From contig USCT01000001.1 of the NCBI GenBank assembly GCA_900553185.1, positions 62,001 to 126,000 of the forward strand: a DNA stretch of 64,000 nt. Direction: 5' to 3'. Below the pieces are notes generated by a model. It was not told where the DNA came from, made no database searches, and saw only the letters and a list, made by a program, of their open reading frames with translations. The position numbers and the translations under genes are program-made. Shown one piece after another: positions 25,481-34,912 of this stretch (positions are counted from its first letter, which is position 1; each line of letters starts with the position of its first letter). This DNA is from an uncultured Bacteroides sp. Its GTDB lineage: Bacteria; Bacteroidota; Bacteroidia; Bacteroidales; Bacteroidaceae.

Positions 25481-28168
25481 ATGATAAGCACTAATAAGAT
25501 GATTTTGGCAGCCTCTATGCTGGTAGTAAGTGTCAGCGCGCAGGCTTTCTCTGTGAAAGGTATTGTGATGGACCATTCGACCAAGGAACCTTTAATTGGT
25601 GCGACTGTACAGGTAAAAGGTACTACGGTAGGTGCCATTACGGATATAGACGGTCGTTTTGAAATTAATGATCTGCAGGGAGAAGCATGTACATTGATTA
25701 TTCAATATGTATCATACAAGATCGAAGAAATTTCGGTGTCGAAGGCTCAGGCTCAGGAACTGATTATTGCACTGGCACCCGACAACCAACAGTTGGACGA
25801 GGTGACGGTTGTGGCCAAAAAGAATCTGGAGAATGAGCGTGCACTGATGATGGAACGCCAGAAATCGAGTGTGGCTATCGAAAATATCGGTGCGAAGGAA
25901 ATGAGTACCAAAGGTATCTCAAATGTAGAAGAAGGTGTAAAGAAAATTACCGGAGTATCTGTGGCTTCTGCCGGACAGATTATCGTACGTGGACTAGGAG
26001 ACCGGTACAGTACTACTACATTGAACGGATTGCCTATCGCTTCGCCGAATCCGGACAATAAACTGATTCCATTGGATTTGTTTCCGACTTCTACCGTAAA
26101 GAATATTACGGTCAGCAAGGTATATGAAGCGAACGCTTTTGCCGATTATTCCGGAGCACACATCGATATTGGTACAAAGGAACAGACAGGAGAAGATTTC
26201 TTTAGCGTATCATTCAATACTGGTGGAAAGTTCAATACGCTGGGTAAGGATATGTATCGGATGGATCACGATGGGACCCTTTTCAAGACTCCTTCGTTGG
26301 ATAGTCGCCTGCGTGACATGGAACTGGCTGATTTCGAAAATTATGCAAAGAAAAATCCGTTGTTTAATACCAGTTTTGATGTCTCTAGAAAAAGTGCGCT
26401 TCCTGAGTTCGGGGGAAATATAGGCTTTGGCAAGAATTTCGATTTTGGCAGTGGAAAGCTCAGCCTGCTGGCCTCTATGGGTATCAGCAATGAACAGCAA
26501 GCCATGATGGATGCCAGTGTACGTACTCTGGAAGCAACCGGTACAACACTGAATGATTTTACCTACGACAGTTATTCGAATGAACTGAAGATAGCAGGAC
26601 TGGGTAGTTTGGGATATAGTTTCCGGAAGCAGGACCAGTTGAGCTATACATTTTTCTATGCACGGAATGCCATCGATGATTATATGCGCCGGGAAGGTTA
26701 CGACTATGAGGATCACAACCTGTTGGGTAGCAACAGTGTAACACATATCTATGGATTGCAGAATCATCAGTTGAGCGGAAAGCATTTTTTCGGCGATAAG
26801 TGGAATATACAGTGGGGAGGTTCGTACAGTAAAACAACGAGCGATGAGCCCGACCGTCGGCAGATTATGTTTATCCGGAAAGACAATCAACTGGAACTGT
26901 TTAAGCTGAACCGCCAGGAAACGATGCGTTATTTCGGAACACTGGATGAAAAGGAATGGGTTGGCAATCTGATGGGAGAATATAAATTTGGTGAGCGGAA
27001 CAGGCTGCAGGGAGGATTCACCTACAAAGACAAGACGCGTGATTATTTTTCCACTCGCTTTTATTATAATCTGAATAAGTTGAATCCGACTATCAGCGGA
27101 GAAGAAGCCATTTATACGCCTTCTGATTTTCTGAGTCAGGAAAGCATAACGAGCGGACAAGTTTCCATTACCCGTTCCCAGCAGCCGAAAGACAGTTATT
27201 CGGCCGGAAACAAGATTTATGCAGGTTACTTGCTGACAGACATCTATCCGGTAGAGGCGTTGCTGGTGAATGTAGGTGTCCGTTATGAAAGCAGCAAACA
27301 ATGGGTGAATTATGCCGAAGACGGAGGAACGCTTCAACGGCGTGACCTGAACAGTAATGACCTTTTCCCTGCGATGAACCTGCGCTATCAGTTTGATAAG
27401 GAAAACAGTCTGCGCTTTTCTTTCTCTCGTACCGTGACTCGTCCTTCGTTTATCGAAATGGCCCCCTTCCTTTATCAGGAATCGTACGGTTCAGCTCAGA
27501 TTCGAGGTAATGCTGATTTGCAGAATGGCTACAACTATAACCTGGATTTGCGTTATGAACTGTTCAAGGAAAATGGAAACATGTTTTCTGTGACGGCTTA
27601 TTACAAACATCTGGAAAATCCGATCGAGCAGATTCAGGAATTGTCGGGAGGTGCTACCGTCCATTCTTTCCAGAATGCTAGTAACGGTATGGCTACCGGA
27701 CTGGAAGTGGAATTCCGCAAAGAGCTTCTTCGTGAACTTCGTTTGGGTGCCAATGCTTCATTCATGTATACCGATGTAAAACTTCCGGAGGGAGGTGCTT
27801 ATACCAATACGCAGCGTGCGCTTCAGGGTGCTTCTCCTTACCTGGTGAATGCAGATTTGACGTATAGTCCGCGATTTGGGGAATATCAGCAGTTGAATGC
27901 CGCACTGGTATATAACTTACAGGGACCACGTATTCAGTCGGTCGGCATTTCGGGACTGGGCGATGTAAAGCAACAGCCTGTACATACGATGAATTTTGTA
28001 AGCAGTTTCAGCTTCAGCCAGAAAGTGTCTGTCAAGCTGCAGGTGAATGACTTGTTGAATCAGCCGGTAATCTTCAAGCAGGAAGTTCCTTCAACCGGTG
28101 AAAAGATAGAAGTGGAACGCTTCAAGCGCGGAAGCAGTTTCGAAATCGGGATTACATATAATTTATAA
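25481..28168 (+). CDS. TonB-dependent outer membrane receptor with carboxypeptidase-like N-terminal domain
   Basis: An 895-residue receptor: signal peptide (about 1-22), a CarboxypepD_reg-like domain (24-105; VKGIVMDHSTKEPLIGATV...DIDGRFEI), a TonB-box-like LDEVTVVAK, a plug (about 125-235; VIVRGLGDRYSTTTLNG-type core) and a 22-strand-type barrel ending NL. It belongs to the branch whose plug contains RGLGDRYSTTTLNGLP, distinct from SusC. No SusD gene is present. Instead the next gene, 36 bases on, encodes a large surface lipoprotein, so the two probably form one uptake machine. The cargo is unknown; no sugar enzyme lies nearby, so metal, phosphorus or protein-derived cargo is as likely as glycan. 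Confidence 0.9.
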   Translation: MISTNKMILAASMLVVSVSAQAFSVKGIVMDHSTKEPLIGATVQVKGTTVGAITDIDGRFEINDLQGEACTLIIQYVSYKIEEISVSKAQAQELIIALAPDNQQLDEVTVVAKKNLENERALMMERQKSSVAIENIGAKEMSTKGISNVEEGVKKITGVSVASAGQIIVRGLGDRYSTTTLNGLPIASPNPDNKLIPLDLFPTSTVKNITVSKVYEANAFADYSGAHIDIGTKEQTGEDFFSVSFNTGGKFNTLGKDMYRMDHDGTLFKTPSLDSRLRDMELADFENYAKKNPLFNTSFDVSRKSALPEFGGNIGFGKNFDFGSGKLSLLASMGISNEQQAMMDASVRTLEATGTTLNDFTYDSYSNELKIAGLGSLGYSFRKQDQLSYTFFYARNAIDDYMRREGYDYEDHNLLGSNSVTHIYGLQNHQLSGKHFFGDKWNIQWGGSYSKTTSDEPDRRQIMFIRKDNQLELFKLNRQETMRYFGTLDEKEWVGNLMGEYKFGERNRLQGGFTYKDKTRDYFSTRFYYNLNKLNPTISGEEAIYTPSDFLSQESITSGQVSITRSQQPKDSYSAGNKIYAGYLLTDIYPVEALLVNVGVRYESSKQWVNYAEDGGTLQRRDLNSNDLFPAMNLRYQFDKENSLRFSFSRTVTRPSFIEMAPFLYQESYGSAQIRGNADLQNGYNYNLDLRYELFKENGNMFSVTAYYKHLENPIEQIQELSGGATVHSFQNASNGMATGLEVEFRKELLRELRLGANASFMYTDVKLPEGGAYTNTQRALQGASPYLVNADLTYSPRFGEYQQLNAALVYNLQGPRIQSVGISGLGDVKQQPVHTMNFVSSFSFSQKVSVKLQVNDLLNQPVIFKQEVPSTGEKIEVERFKRGSSFEIGITYNL

Positions 28169-28204
28169 AACAGATCATACTAACTCTTATTATTTAACTT
28201 TATT

Positions 28205-30574
28205 ATGAGAAAGAACTGGAAATTTGCGACGATGACTCTGGTCGCAGCGGGTATGGCAATCTTTGCTACTTCATGTAGTGACGATACACCCAATGGTGAG
28301 AATAATGGTGGCAATGGAAACGATACGGAAGAAACCTATGTACTTGATCAGGACATTACGGAGGATATGACCCTGGAGTCGGGAAAAAGTTATACGCTGA
28401 ACGGGGGTATTCATGTAAAGCCGGGAGTAACTCTGACTATCCAGCCGGGAGTAACCATTACGGCCAAATACGATGATACGGTAGACTATATCCTGGTAGA
28501 GCAGGGAGCAAAAATTGATGCGGAAGGAACTGCTTCTCACCCCATTGTCATGACTTCCGAAAAGAAGGAACCGGGAGCCTGGGGCGGATTGCACATCTGT
28601 GGTTATGCACATACCAACAACGGAACCGGAAGTTCTGAAATCGGAAACGCTACGTACGGAGGAAACGATGACAGCGATAATTCGGGTGTCCTGAAATATA
28701 TCCGTCTGGAATATACCGGATATGCTTTCGATGAAGAACATGAGGCCAACGGCGTTTCTTTCTATGGCGTAGGAAACAGTACGACCGTGGAACACCTTCA
28801 GGCATACATGGGTTCGGACGACGGTTTCGAATTCTTCGGCGGTTCTGTGAATGTAAAGTATCTGGTGGCTACCGACTGTAGTGACGATTCTTTCGACTGG
28901 ACCGAAGGATGGGACGGTAAGGGACAGTATCTGGTAGCTTATCAGGCCAAGGAAAGTGAATTGGGATATGCCTGTGACTGCCTGATGGAATGCGATAACA
29001 ACGGAACGAACTATGCGGCTTCACCCGTAGCACATCCTGTTCTTTCAAACATTACGCTGGTAGGAAACGGAAGTGACAGCCAGGGAATACGTCTGCGTGC
29101 GGGTACAGAAGTAGAACTGTATAATGCGATTATCGTAGGAAAAGGCAAACCGCTGACTGTAGAAACGGCTGAAACGGAGAATGCCTTGAAGAATGGAACT
29201 TCAACACTGTCGTATGTAACCATCAGTGGCGAACTGTCTTCAAAAGAAGGTGTTTATACAAATGCCGACTTTATAAGTAATGAAACCAATCAGACAAATG
29301 TTACCCCTGTATTGACCAATTATTACGTAGGTACGATAGCTGGAGGCACAACGGTGAACGACAGCTTCTTTGATGCCGCTGAATATCGTGGAGCTGTTCA
29401 AGCCGACAACGACTGGACGGCAGGCTGGACACTGGCCAGCGGAACTGAGGCTGAGGCCGAACCGGAAACTCTGCAGGGAGAACTGACCGGTGAAAAGACC
29501 TTGTCTCAGGGACAGACTTATTACCTGACCGGAGAATATACCGTAAAGGCTGGAGCTACCTTGAATATTGAACCGGGAGTAACACTGATTGCCAAACACG
29601 ATGACGTGGTAGATTATATTCTGGTAGAACAGGGAGCAAAAATCAATGCGGAAGGTACTGCCGACGCACCGATTGTCATGACTTCCGAAAAGAAGGAACC
29701 GGGAGCCTGGGGTGGACTTCACATTTGCGGATATGCTCATACGAATGCTGCCGGAGGTACCGGAAAATCAGAAATCGGCAATGCTACTTACGGTGGAGAC
29801 GATGACAGCGATAATTCAGGCGTTCTGAAATACATCCGTCTGGAATATACCGGATATGCTTTCGATGAAGAACACGAAGCCAATGGAGTTTCATTCTACG
29901 GTGTAGGAAACGGTACAACCGTGGAACACCTGCAGGCTTATCAGGGTTCGGACGATGGTTTTGAATTCTTCGGAGGTTCTGTGAACGTGAAATACATGGT
30001 AGCTACGGATTGTAGTGACGATTCATTTGACTGGACTGAAGGCTGGAACGGAAAGGCACAGTTCCTGGTGGCTTATCAGACAACGGAAGACGAGCTGGGT
30101 TATGCCTGCGACTGTCTGATGGAATGCGATAACAACGGTTCGAATTATGCCGCTACTCCGGTAGCCCATCCGGTCATTGCCAATGCGACACTTATCGGTA
30201 ACGGTGGCGATGCACAGGGAGTACGTCTGCGTGCAGGCACTCAGGTGGAACTGTATAATACCTTGATTACCGGAAAAGAAAAGCCTTTGACAGTGGAAAC
30301 CGCTGAGACTGAAAATGCATTGAAAGAAGGTACTTCGAAGATTGAATATGTAGCTATCAGCAAAGAACTGAATTCTAAAGAAGGTATTTATACAAATACT
30401 GATTTTGCACAGGCTACCGGAAATCTTACTGACCAGACTTTCTCATGGACCGATAAATATGTAGGTACCGCTGACGGCGGTAAAGATCTGTCGGCCGATT
30501 CTTTCTTTACGAAGACTGATTATAAAGGTGCTGTCAAAGCCGGAGAGAACTGGACTGCAGGCTGGACCCTGTAA
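28205..30574 (+). CDS. Surface lipoprotein with two tandem beta-helix-like domains
   Basis: A 789-residue lipoprotein. The signal peptide ends FATSC with Cys24, followed by SDD, an acidic tail of the kind that directs Bacteroidetes lipoproteins to the cell surface. A Gly/Asn-rich linker leads to two copies of one domain of about 375 residues (roughly 51-410 and 427-789). Each contains LTIQPGVTI-like parallel-helix repeats, PGAWGGLHICGYA, DNSGVLKYIRLEYTGYAF, GSDDGFEFFGGSVN, CSDDSFDWTEGW and YACDCLMECDNN. The many Asp and paired Cys suggest metal binding or disulfides; this is inference. No catalytic function is recognised. It is co-transcribed with the TonB receptor and probably captures ligand for it. 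A strong terminator follows. Confidence 0.8.
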   Translation: MRKNWKFATMTLVAAGMAIFATSCSDDTPNGENNGGNGNDTEETYVLDQDITEDMTLESGKSYTLNGGIHVKPGVTLTIQPGVTITAKYDDTVDYILVEQGAKIDAEGTASHPIVMTSEKKEPGAWGGLHICGYAHTNNGTGSSEIGNATYGGNDDSDNSGVLKYIRLEYTGYAFDEEHEANGVSFYGVGNSTTVEHLQAYMGSDDGFEFFGGSVNVKYLVATDCSDDSFDWTEGWDGKGQYLVAYQAKESELGYACDCLMECDNNGTNYAASPVAHPVLSNITLVGNGSDSQGIRLRAGTEVELYNAIIVGKGKPLTVETAETENALKNGTSTLSYVTISGELSSKEGVYTNADFISNETNQTNVTPVLTNYYVGTIAGGTTVNDSFFDAAEYRGAVQADNDWTAGWTLASGTEAEAEPETLQGELTGEKTLSQGQTYYLTGEYTVKAGATLNIEPGVTLIAKHDDVVDYILVEQGAKINAEGTADAPIVMTSEKKEPGAWGGLHICGYAHTNAAGGTGKSEIGNATYGGDDDSDNSGVLKYIRLEYTGYAFDEEHEANGVSFYGVGNGTTVEHLQAYQGSDDGFEFFGGSVNVKYMVATDCSDDSFDWTEGWNGKAQFLVAYQTTEDELGYACDCLMECDNNGSNYAATPVAHPVIANATLIGNGGDAQGVRLRAGTQVELYNTLITGKEKPLTVETAETENALKEGTSKIEYVAISKELNSKEGIYTNTDFAQATGNLTDQTFSWTDKYVGTADGGKDLSADSFFTKTDYKGAVKAGENWTAGWTL
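28354..30573 (+). repeat. Intragenic tandem duplication of about 1.13 kb
   Basis: The two halves align with an offset of 1128 bases (for example ATTGTCATGACTTCCGA at 28544 and 29672). Long stretches are identical or differ only at third codon positions, so the copies are related by a fairly recent duplication or by gene conversion. Confidence 0.85.
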
Positions 30575-30630
30575 TAAGACTTTATAGATTGGTTAGCTTC
30601 TTTAAATATTATTGGTATTTAGTTAGAGAA

Positions 30631-30663
30631 AGCCGGAATCTGTGCAGATTCCGGCTTTTTTTG
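30631..30663 (+). terminator. Terminator after the duplicated lipoprotein gene
   Basis: A perfect 11-bp stem AGCCGGAATCT/AGATTCCGGCT, loop GTGC, and seven T. Confidence 0.9.
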
Positions 30664-30701
30664 ATGATGGGGCGGCAAGGGCAAACGAACCGGCAGTCGG
30701 A

Positions 30702-30742
30702 TAAAAACAAAGGCGGGAACAGACAAATGTTTTTTCCCGCCT
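30702..30742 (-). terminator. Terminator of the efflux operon
   Basis: AGGCGGGAA (30711-30719) pairs with TTCCCGCCT (30734-30742). The A-rich tract to the left is a U-rich run on the minus strand. It lies just after the MFS stop at 30775. Confidence 0.7.
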
Positions 30743-30774
30743 GAAGTGGTTTCTCATGAAAAGAACAGCCATTG

Positions 30775-32349
30775 TCAGGCATTCTCACGCTTCATGATGT
30801 GTTTGATGCGCCGTATGCGGGGCAACCGTCCCACTACATTCTGATTCAGGAATTTCTCGAACAGAATTAAGGCCAGAAACAGGACTCCGACAATGCATAC
30901 CCAGCCATACATTTCTTTCAGGCTGACCAGCGTGGCCTGTCGCATGGCTTCTCCGTATATGCTTTGAAAGGTTTGGGTATTGATGGCCGTATTCACTTCA
31001 TCCAGTTCGATGGAGAGGGTCTGATAGTTTTCAGGAATGATGTATTGCAGTACCCGGCTGTAGATGGCTCCTCCCAGTACGGAACCGAATCCGGTACGTA
31101 TGAATCCCAGGATTGACAGCACCTGAAAGAAATGTTGGAACGGTACGATACCTGTCACGTACACTGTCAGTGAAATGTACAGGATGATGTAGCCGGCACC
31201 GCGGAGCAAGGTCGGTATGTAAAGCCATTCGATGTTCATATTCGGATCGATCAGGAAATACATGAAACACTGGTAGCCTACAATCAGGGCAAATCCCAGA
31301 AAGACAGGGACCTTGTATCCTCCGTGCAGACGGACGTGCCACTGGTAGGCAAAGATACATCCCAGGATGGTTCCTCCCAGATTCCACCAGTTCAGTGATA
31401 CATCGTTCAGTACGTCGTATTTCAGGATACTTCCTGTGAAGATGTTCTGCAGGACGGTTGGTGCCGCCAGAAAGAAACAGAGCATCAGAAACAGGAAGAG
31501 CAGGGAGGTGAGGTTGCGGTATCTGAAGGCTTCGAGTGCGATGTACGGGTGCCGGCGGACAATCATCCGGTGGATACTGAGTGCCAGTGAAAGAATGGCT
31601 GTCAGGGTACCGATGACGATTTGTGAAGAATCGAACCAGTCGTAGAACTTGCCGTATTCGAAAACGAATATGACTGACAACAGGAAGATGGACCACAAGG
31701 CGCCTCCCAGCCAGTCGATGCCGAACAGGGGCAGCGGTTTCATGAAACGGAAGTGATGGGTGAGGGCGGCTGTAAGCCCCCACAGTACGAACAGCAGTCC
31801 CATGATGAACCAGTGCATGTAGTGCCAGTCGGCCCAGTAGCCCAGGTAGACAGTGAGCAGTCCGGAGAGCTGGATGCTTCCGAGCACAATCATGTAGACC
31901 ACGGGGAAGAATACGGCGAAGTTGCGGGTTGGCGTCAGACTCAGCTGTACGTTCGACAGGGCTTCGAAAGTCCCCCACATGCGCAGCATACCGGCAAAGA
32001 AGCAGACAATGACCAGTACCGGAAGGCTGTCGGTATGCATGGTGATGAGGTTGCATACAATCAGGGCCGGGCATACAAACAGCAGAATGCTTCGGGTGGT
32101 GAACCGGAACTTCAGTCGGAACAGGATGGGGAAGATGATGGTCATGCCCACGAAGGAGGCATAGCCGGCCATCATGATGTCTTCCTGCATCAGAGCCAGT
32201 GAACCGACCATCTGCGAAACGGACGACAGATAGATTCCGCCGCTGAACTGGAAAGCCACGGCGAAGAAAAGGCAGAGAAACACACGTATCCTGTCCGGCA
32301 CAAAGTCGCGGAACATCATGACACGTGTAGGCATATTCGGTCCGGCCAT
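30775..32349 (-). CDS. MFS efflux transporter, EmrB/DHA2-like
   Basis: A 524-residue inner membrane transporter with about 14 hydrophobic segments, typical of the DHA2 drug:proton antiporter group. It is the last gene of an operon whose first genes encode a TolC-like outer membrane factor and an EmrA/HlyD-like adaptor, so it is the pump of a tripartite exporter. One base separates it from the adaptor stop. The substrate is unknown; candidates are drugs, bile salts or fatty acids. The divergent AraC-type gene probably regulates it. Confidence 0.88.
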   Translation of the reverse strand: MAGPNMPTRVMMFRDFVPDRIRVFLCLFFAVAFQFSGGIYLSSVSQMVGSLALMQEDIMMAGYASFVGMTIIFPILFRLKFRFTTRSILLFVCPALIVCNLITMHTDSLPVLVIVCFFAGMLRMWGTFEALSNVQLSLTPTRNFAVFFPVVYMIVLGSIQLSGLLTVYLGYWADWHYMHWFIMGLLFVLWGLTAALTHHFRFMKPLPLFGIDWLGGALWSIFLLSVIFVFEYGKFYDWFDSSQIVIGTLTAILSLALSIHRMIVRRHPYIALEAFRYRNLTSLLFLFLMLCFFLAAPTVLQNIFTGSILKYDVLNDVSLNWWNLGGTILGCIFAYQWHVRLHGGYKVPVFLGFALIVGYQCFMYFLIDPNMNIEWLYIPTLLRGAGYIILYISLTVYVTGIVPFQHFFQVLSILGFIRTGFGSVLGGAIYSRVLQYIIPENYQTLSIELDEVNTAINTQTFQSIYGEAMRQATLVSLKEMYGWVCIVGVLFLALILFEKFLNQNVVGRLPRIRRIKHIMKRENA

Positions 32350-32350
32350 A

Positions 32351-33388
32351 TCAGTATCTTACTTTACATTCCACATTCATTCCGGCACGGAGACGTACCA
32401 GGTCTTCCGGTTTGTTGTCGGCTGTAAATTCGATGCGTACCGGAATACGCTGTTCCACCTTGACGAAGTTGCCGGCAGAGTTGTCTTGTGGCATCAGCGA
32501 CAGAGAAGCTCCCGTTGCATCCGAGATGGAAGAAACCACTCCTGTAAACTTTACACCCGGTACGGCATCTACCTGGATGTCGACTTTCTGTCCGTTTTTC
32601 ATGACAGAGGTTTGTGTTTCCTTGTAGTTGGCAATGACCCATTTTTCGGTTTCATCAATCAGGGTTACCATGGTTTGTCCCGGTTGTACCAGTTGCCCTT
32701 CGTGGATATTCTTTCTGCCGGTCATTCCGTCGGCAGTCGCTACGATGACCGTATATGACAGGTTCAGTTTGGCCAGGTTCAGTTCGGCAGCCGCTACCTT
32801 TATGGCCGCGTCGTTTTGTTCCAGGCGCTGGGTCTGTTCGTGTTTGACCAGCGAAGTCGATTGCTTCTGACGGGTCATTTGTTCATAACGCGCTTTGGCA
32901 GCTTCATATTCAGTCCTGACACGGTCGAACTGCTGGGCTGTCACGGCATTTTTCTTGATCATCTCGGAATATCGCTTGTAGTCGGTTTCGGCATTTTTCA
33001 GGCGGACGGCAGCTTCTCTGATACCGGCGTCGGTCACCAGAATGTTGCTTTGAGTGGTACTGATGGTGGTATGCATGGCGTCTTTTCCTACCAGTGCATT
33101 CTGGTAGTTGGCTTCGGCCTGTGCCAGACGCAGCAGGTATTCCGAGTCTTCGATTACTACCAAGGTATCTCCCTTGCGTACTTTCTGGTATTCGTCGAAG
33201 CAGATCTTTTTGATGAATCCCGGTACACGGGTGTTGATTGGGGTGATGTGTTGTTTCACCTGTGCATTATCCGTATATTCCACATTTCCCAGGTGGATAA
33301 AGTGACTGCATACCCAGCAGATTCCTGCCAGGATGATAATGGTCAGAATAATGTTCGAGATCAGTTTGTTTCTTTTTATGTTAGCCAT
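32351..33388 (-). CDS. HlyD/EmrA-family membrane fusion protein
   Basis: A 345-residue periplasmic adaptor. A single N-terminal membrane helix (about 10-29) anchors it in the inner membrane. A lipoyl-like half-motif near residue 45 (HITPINTRVPGFIKKICFDEYQKVRKGD) is followed by a long alpha-helical hairpin (about 80-200) and a second lipoyl half with a beta-barrel (ATADGMTGRKNIHEGQLVQPG). It links the MFS pump to the outer membrane factor encoded just upstream. No Cys lipobox is present, so it is of the membrane-anchored EmrA kind, not the AcrA kind. Confidence 0.92.
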   Translation of the reverse strand: MANIKRNKLISNIILTIIILAGICWVCSHFIHLGNVEYTDNAQVKQHITPINTRVPGFIKKICFDEYQKVRKGDTLVVIEDSEYLLRLAQAEANYQNALVGKDAMHTTISTTQSNILVTDAGIREAAVRLKNAETDYKRYSEMIKKNAVTAQQFDRVRTEYEAAKARYEQMTRQKQSTSLVKHEQTQRLEQNDAAIKVAAAELNLAKLNLSYTVIVATADGMTGRKNIHEGQLVQPGQTMVTLIDETEKWVIANYKETQTSVMKNGQKVDIQVDAVPGVKFTGVVSSISDATGASLSLMPQDNSAGNFVKVEQRIPVRIEFTADNKPEDLVRLRAGMNVECKVRY

Positions 33389-33436
33389 GATGTATGTTCT
33401 TTAAGAATGTTTTTTCAGAATAAGTTGGGTGGAGGA

Positions 33437-34744
33437 TTATAGGGTACCTGTGTTTTTTTTCAGCATGAAGTATTGATAGAGAATCCCTACTTGTGCATTG
33501 GCCAGTTCCAGTTCGCTGCTCAGCTGGATGTTGCTGGCGTCCAGCATATCGGTTACCAGCGACAGACCGTTGAGGTAACGGCTGTGTATGACTTCGTAAT
33601 TTTCATGAGCCAGCTGTACATTCTTTTCCTTGGTTTCCAGGCGGGTATATGCTTCTTCCAGGTTGATGTAGGCGGCATTGATACCGTTTGACAACTGTTC
33701 TTCGGTCAGTCGTTTGTTTTCCCGGGCCTTCATCGTGGCCAGTTTGGTTTGTTTCAGCTTTTTGTTGTTCTTGAACAGTGCGTCAAACTTGTAGGTGATA
33801 TTTACTCCTACATACCAGTAATTGAAATTTTTGTTGATGGGAGGTACTTCTATCAGAATGGGACCGTCAAAGTTGTTGGCGGCTATCAAGCCGATGGTCG
33901 GGCGTCGTCCGGCACGTACCATTTCCTGTTGCTTTTCGCTCATGCTGACTCCGAGGCTGGCCAGGCGCATGGCAGGTGTGTGGGTAAGTCCGTTCTGCCA
34001 GTGAAGTTCGTCTTTTTTCTCAATGCTGGCAGACAGTAACGTCGTATCGGGAATGATTTCGGTATTCAGATCGAGTCCGATGGTAGTTACGAGTTGTCTG
34101 TTTGAAATCTTTATCCGGTTGGCGATGTTGGTCAGACCCAGTTCCAGGTTTTTCAGTTGAAGTTCGTAACGGGTAATGTCGCTTTGCAGGGCCGTTCCCT
34201 GTTCGAAAGCTGCTTTGATCTCGTCAATCAGCAGGCGGGTCTGCTCGATGTTCTTTTGGTATACTTTCCGTTGGTTGTTCAGCTGGAACAGGTCGAGGTA
34301 GTGGCTTGCAAGCATGAACCGTATGTTCTGTTTGTCGTTGTCCAGTTCGGCTTCGGCCATATCCTTTTGCAGTTCACTCATTTCTATGCCGGTCGAAACC
34401 GCTCCACCCGTATAGACGGCCTGGGTAGCCTTGAAGGCAAAATTGTTACCGAAATGCGGCATGTCGGCTTTCATCCCGTTTGAGAAATCGCGGTCGCTCA
34501 TCCATCCGTCGCCGATGTAGCTGAAAGAAAGGCTGGTTTCTACAGAGGGAAGCCGGTCGTTTTTGGCCACCTTGATGGCCTGTACGGCTTCGTCTACAGC
34601 CAGATGATGTACTTTCAGACTTTTGCTGTTGGCATCGGCCAGGCTAAAAAGTTCTTCTATGCTGAGAATCTTTTCCTGCTGGGCCGATAGGGGGACGAAA
34701 CCGATACATCCCAGCAATCCTGTCATTAAAAATTTGTTGATCAT
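33437..34744 (-). CDS. TolC-family outer membrane efflux protein
   Basis: A 435-residue protein with a signal peptide (MINKFLMTGLLGCIGFVPLSAQ) and two outer membrane efflux protein repeats rich in helices, with the characteristic NKQ/ELQL-type coiled stretches and the GLSLVTDMLDAS segment near the C-terminus. It would form the outer membrane channel of the tripartite exporter. It is the first gene of the operon; the adaptor gene follows after 48 bases. The promoter lies in the 168-base divergent region shared with the AraC regulator gene. Confidence 0.92.
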   Translation of the reverse strand: MINKFLMTGLLGCIGFVPLSAQQEKILSIEELFSLADANSKSLKVHHLAVDEAVQAIKVAKNDRLPSVETSLSFSYIGDGWMSDRDFSNGMKADMPHFGNNFAFKATQAVYTGGAVSTGIEMSELQKDMAEAELDNDKQNIRFMLASHYLDLFQLNNQRKVYQKNIEQTRLLIDEIKAAFEQGTALQSDITRYELQLKNLELGLTNIANRIKISNRQLVTTIGLDLNTEIIPDTTLLSASIEKKDELHWQNGLTHTPAMRLASLGVSMSEKQQEMVRAGRRPTIGLIAANNFDGPILIEVPPINKNFNYWYVGVNITYKFDALFKNNKKLKQTKLATMKARENKRLTEEQLSNGINAAYINLEEAYTRLETKEKNVQLAHENYEVIHSRYLNGLSLVTDMLDASNIQLSSELELANAQVGILYQYFMLKKNTGTL

Positions 34745-34882
34745 AAAAAATGTGTGTACTTGTCTTGATTATCGGTGCAAAGGTCACTCTTTTGCGGCGG
34801 AAACCGGATGTCTGAAAATACTTGGAATTTGTCTGATTTGAAAATATATTGAAAAAAAACAGTATATTCAGTCTGTAATTCC

Positions 34883-34904
34883 TATTTTTGTAAATTCGAA
34901 TTTA
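34883..34904 (+). promoter_or_regulatory. -7 element and perfect palindrome upstream of the AraC regulator gene
   Basis: TATTTTTG (34883-34890) fits the -7 consensus. It is followed directly by the perfect 14-bp palindrome TAAATTCGAATTTA (34891-34904) near the expected transcription start, a plausible operator for autoregulation or for control of the divergent efflux operon. Confidence 0.5.
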
Positions 34905-34912
34905 TCAAAACT

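Noticed and set aside
26210..27337. A 375-codon open frame on the minus strand inside the TonB receptor gene
   Set aside because: It is wholly antisense to a clear receptor, has no signal, domain or promoter, and its composition is that of a codon-bias shadow.
31031..32074. A 347-codon minus-strand frame overlapping the MFS efflux gene
   Set aside because: It lies in another frame of a well-supported transporter, is rich in Pro, Arg, His and Ser, and resembles nothing known.
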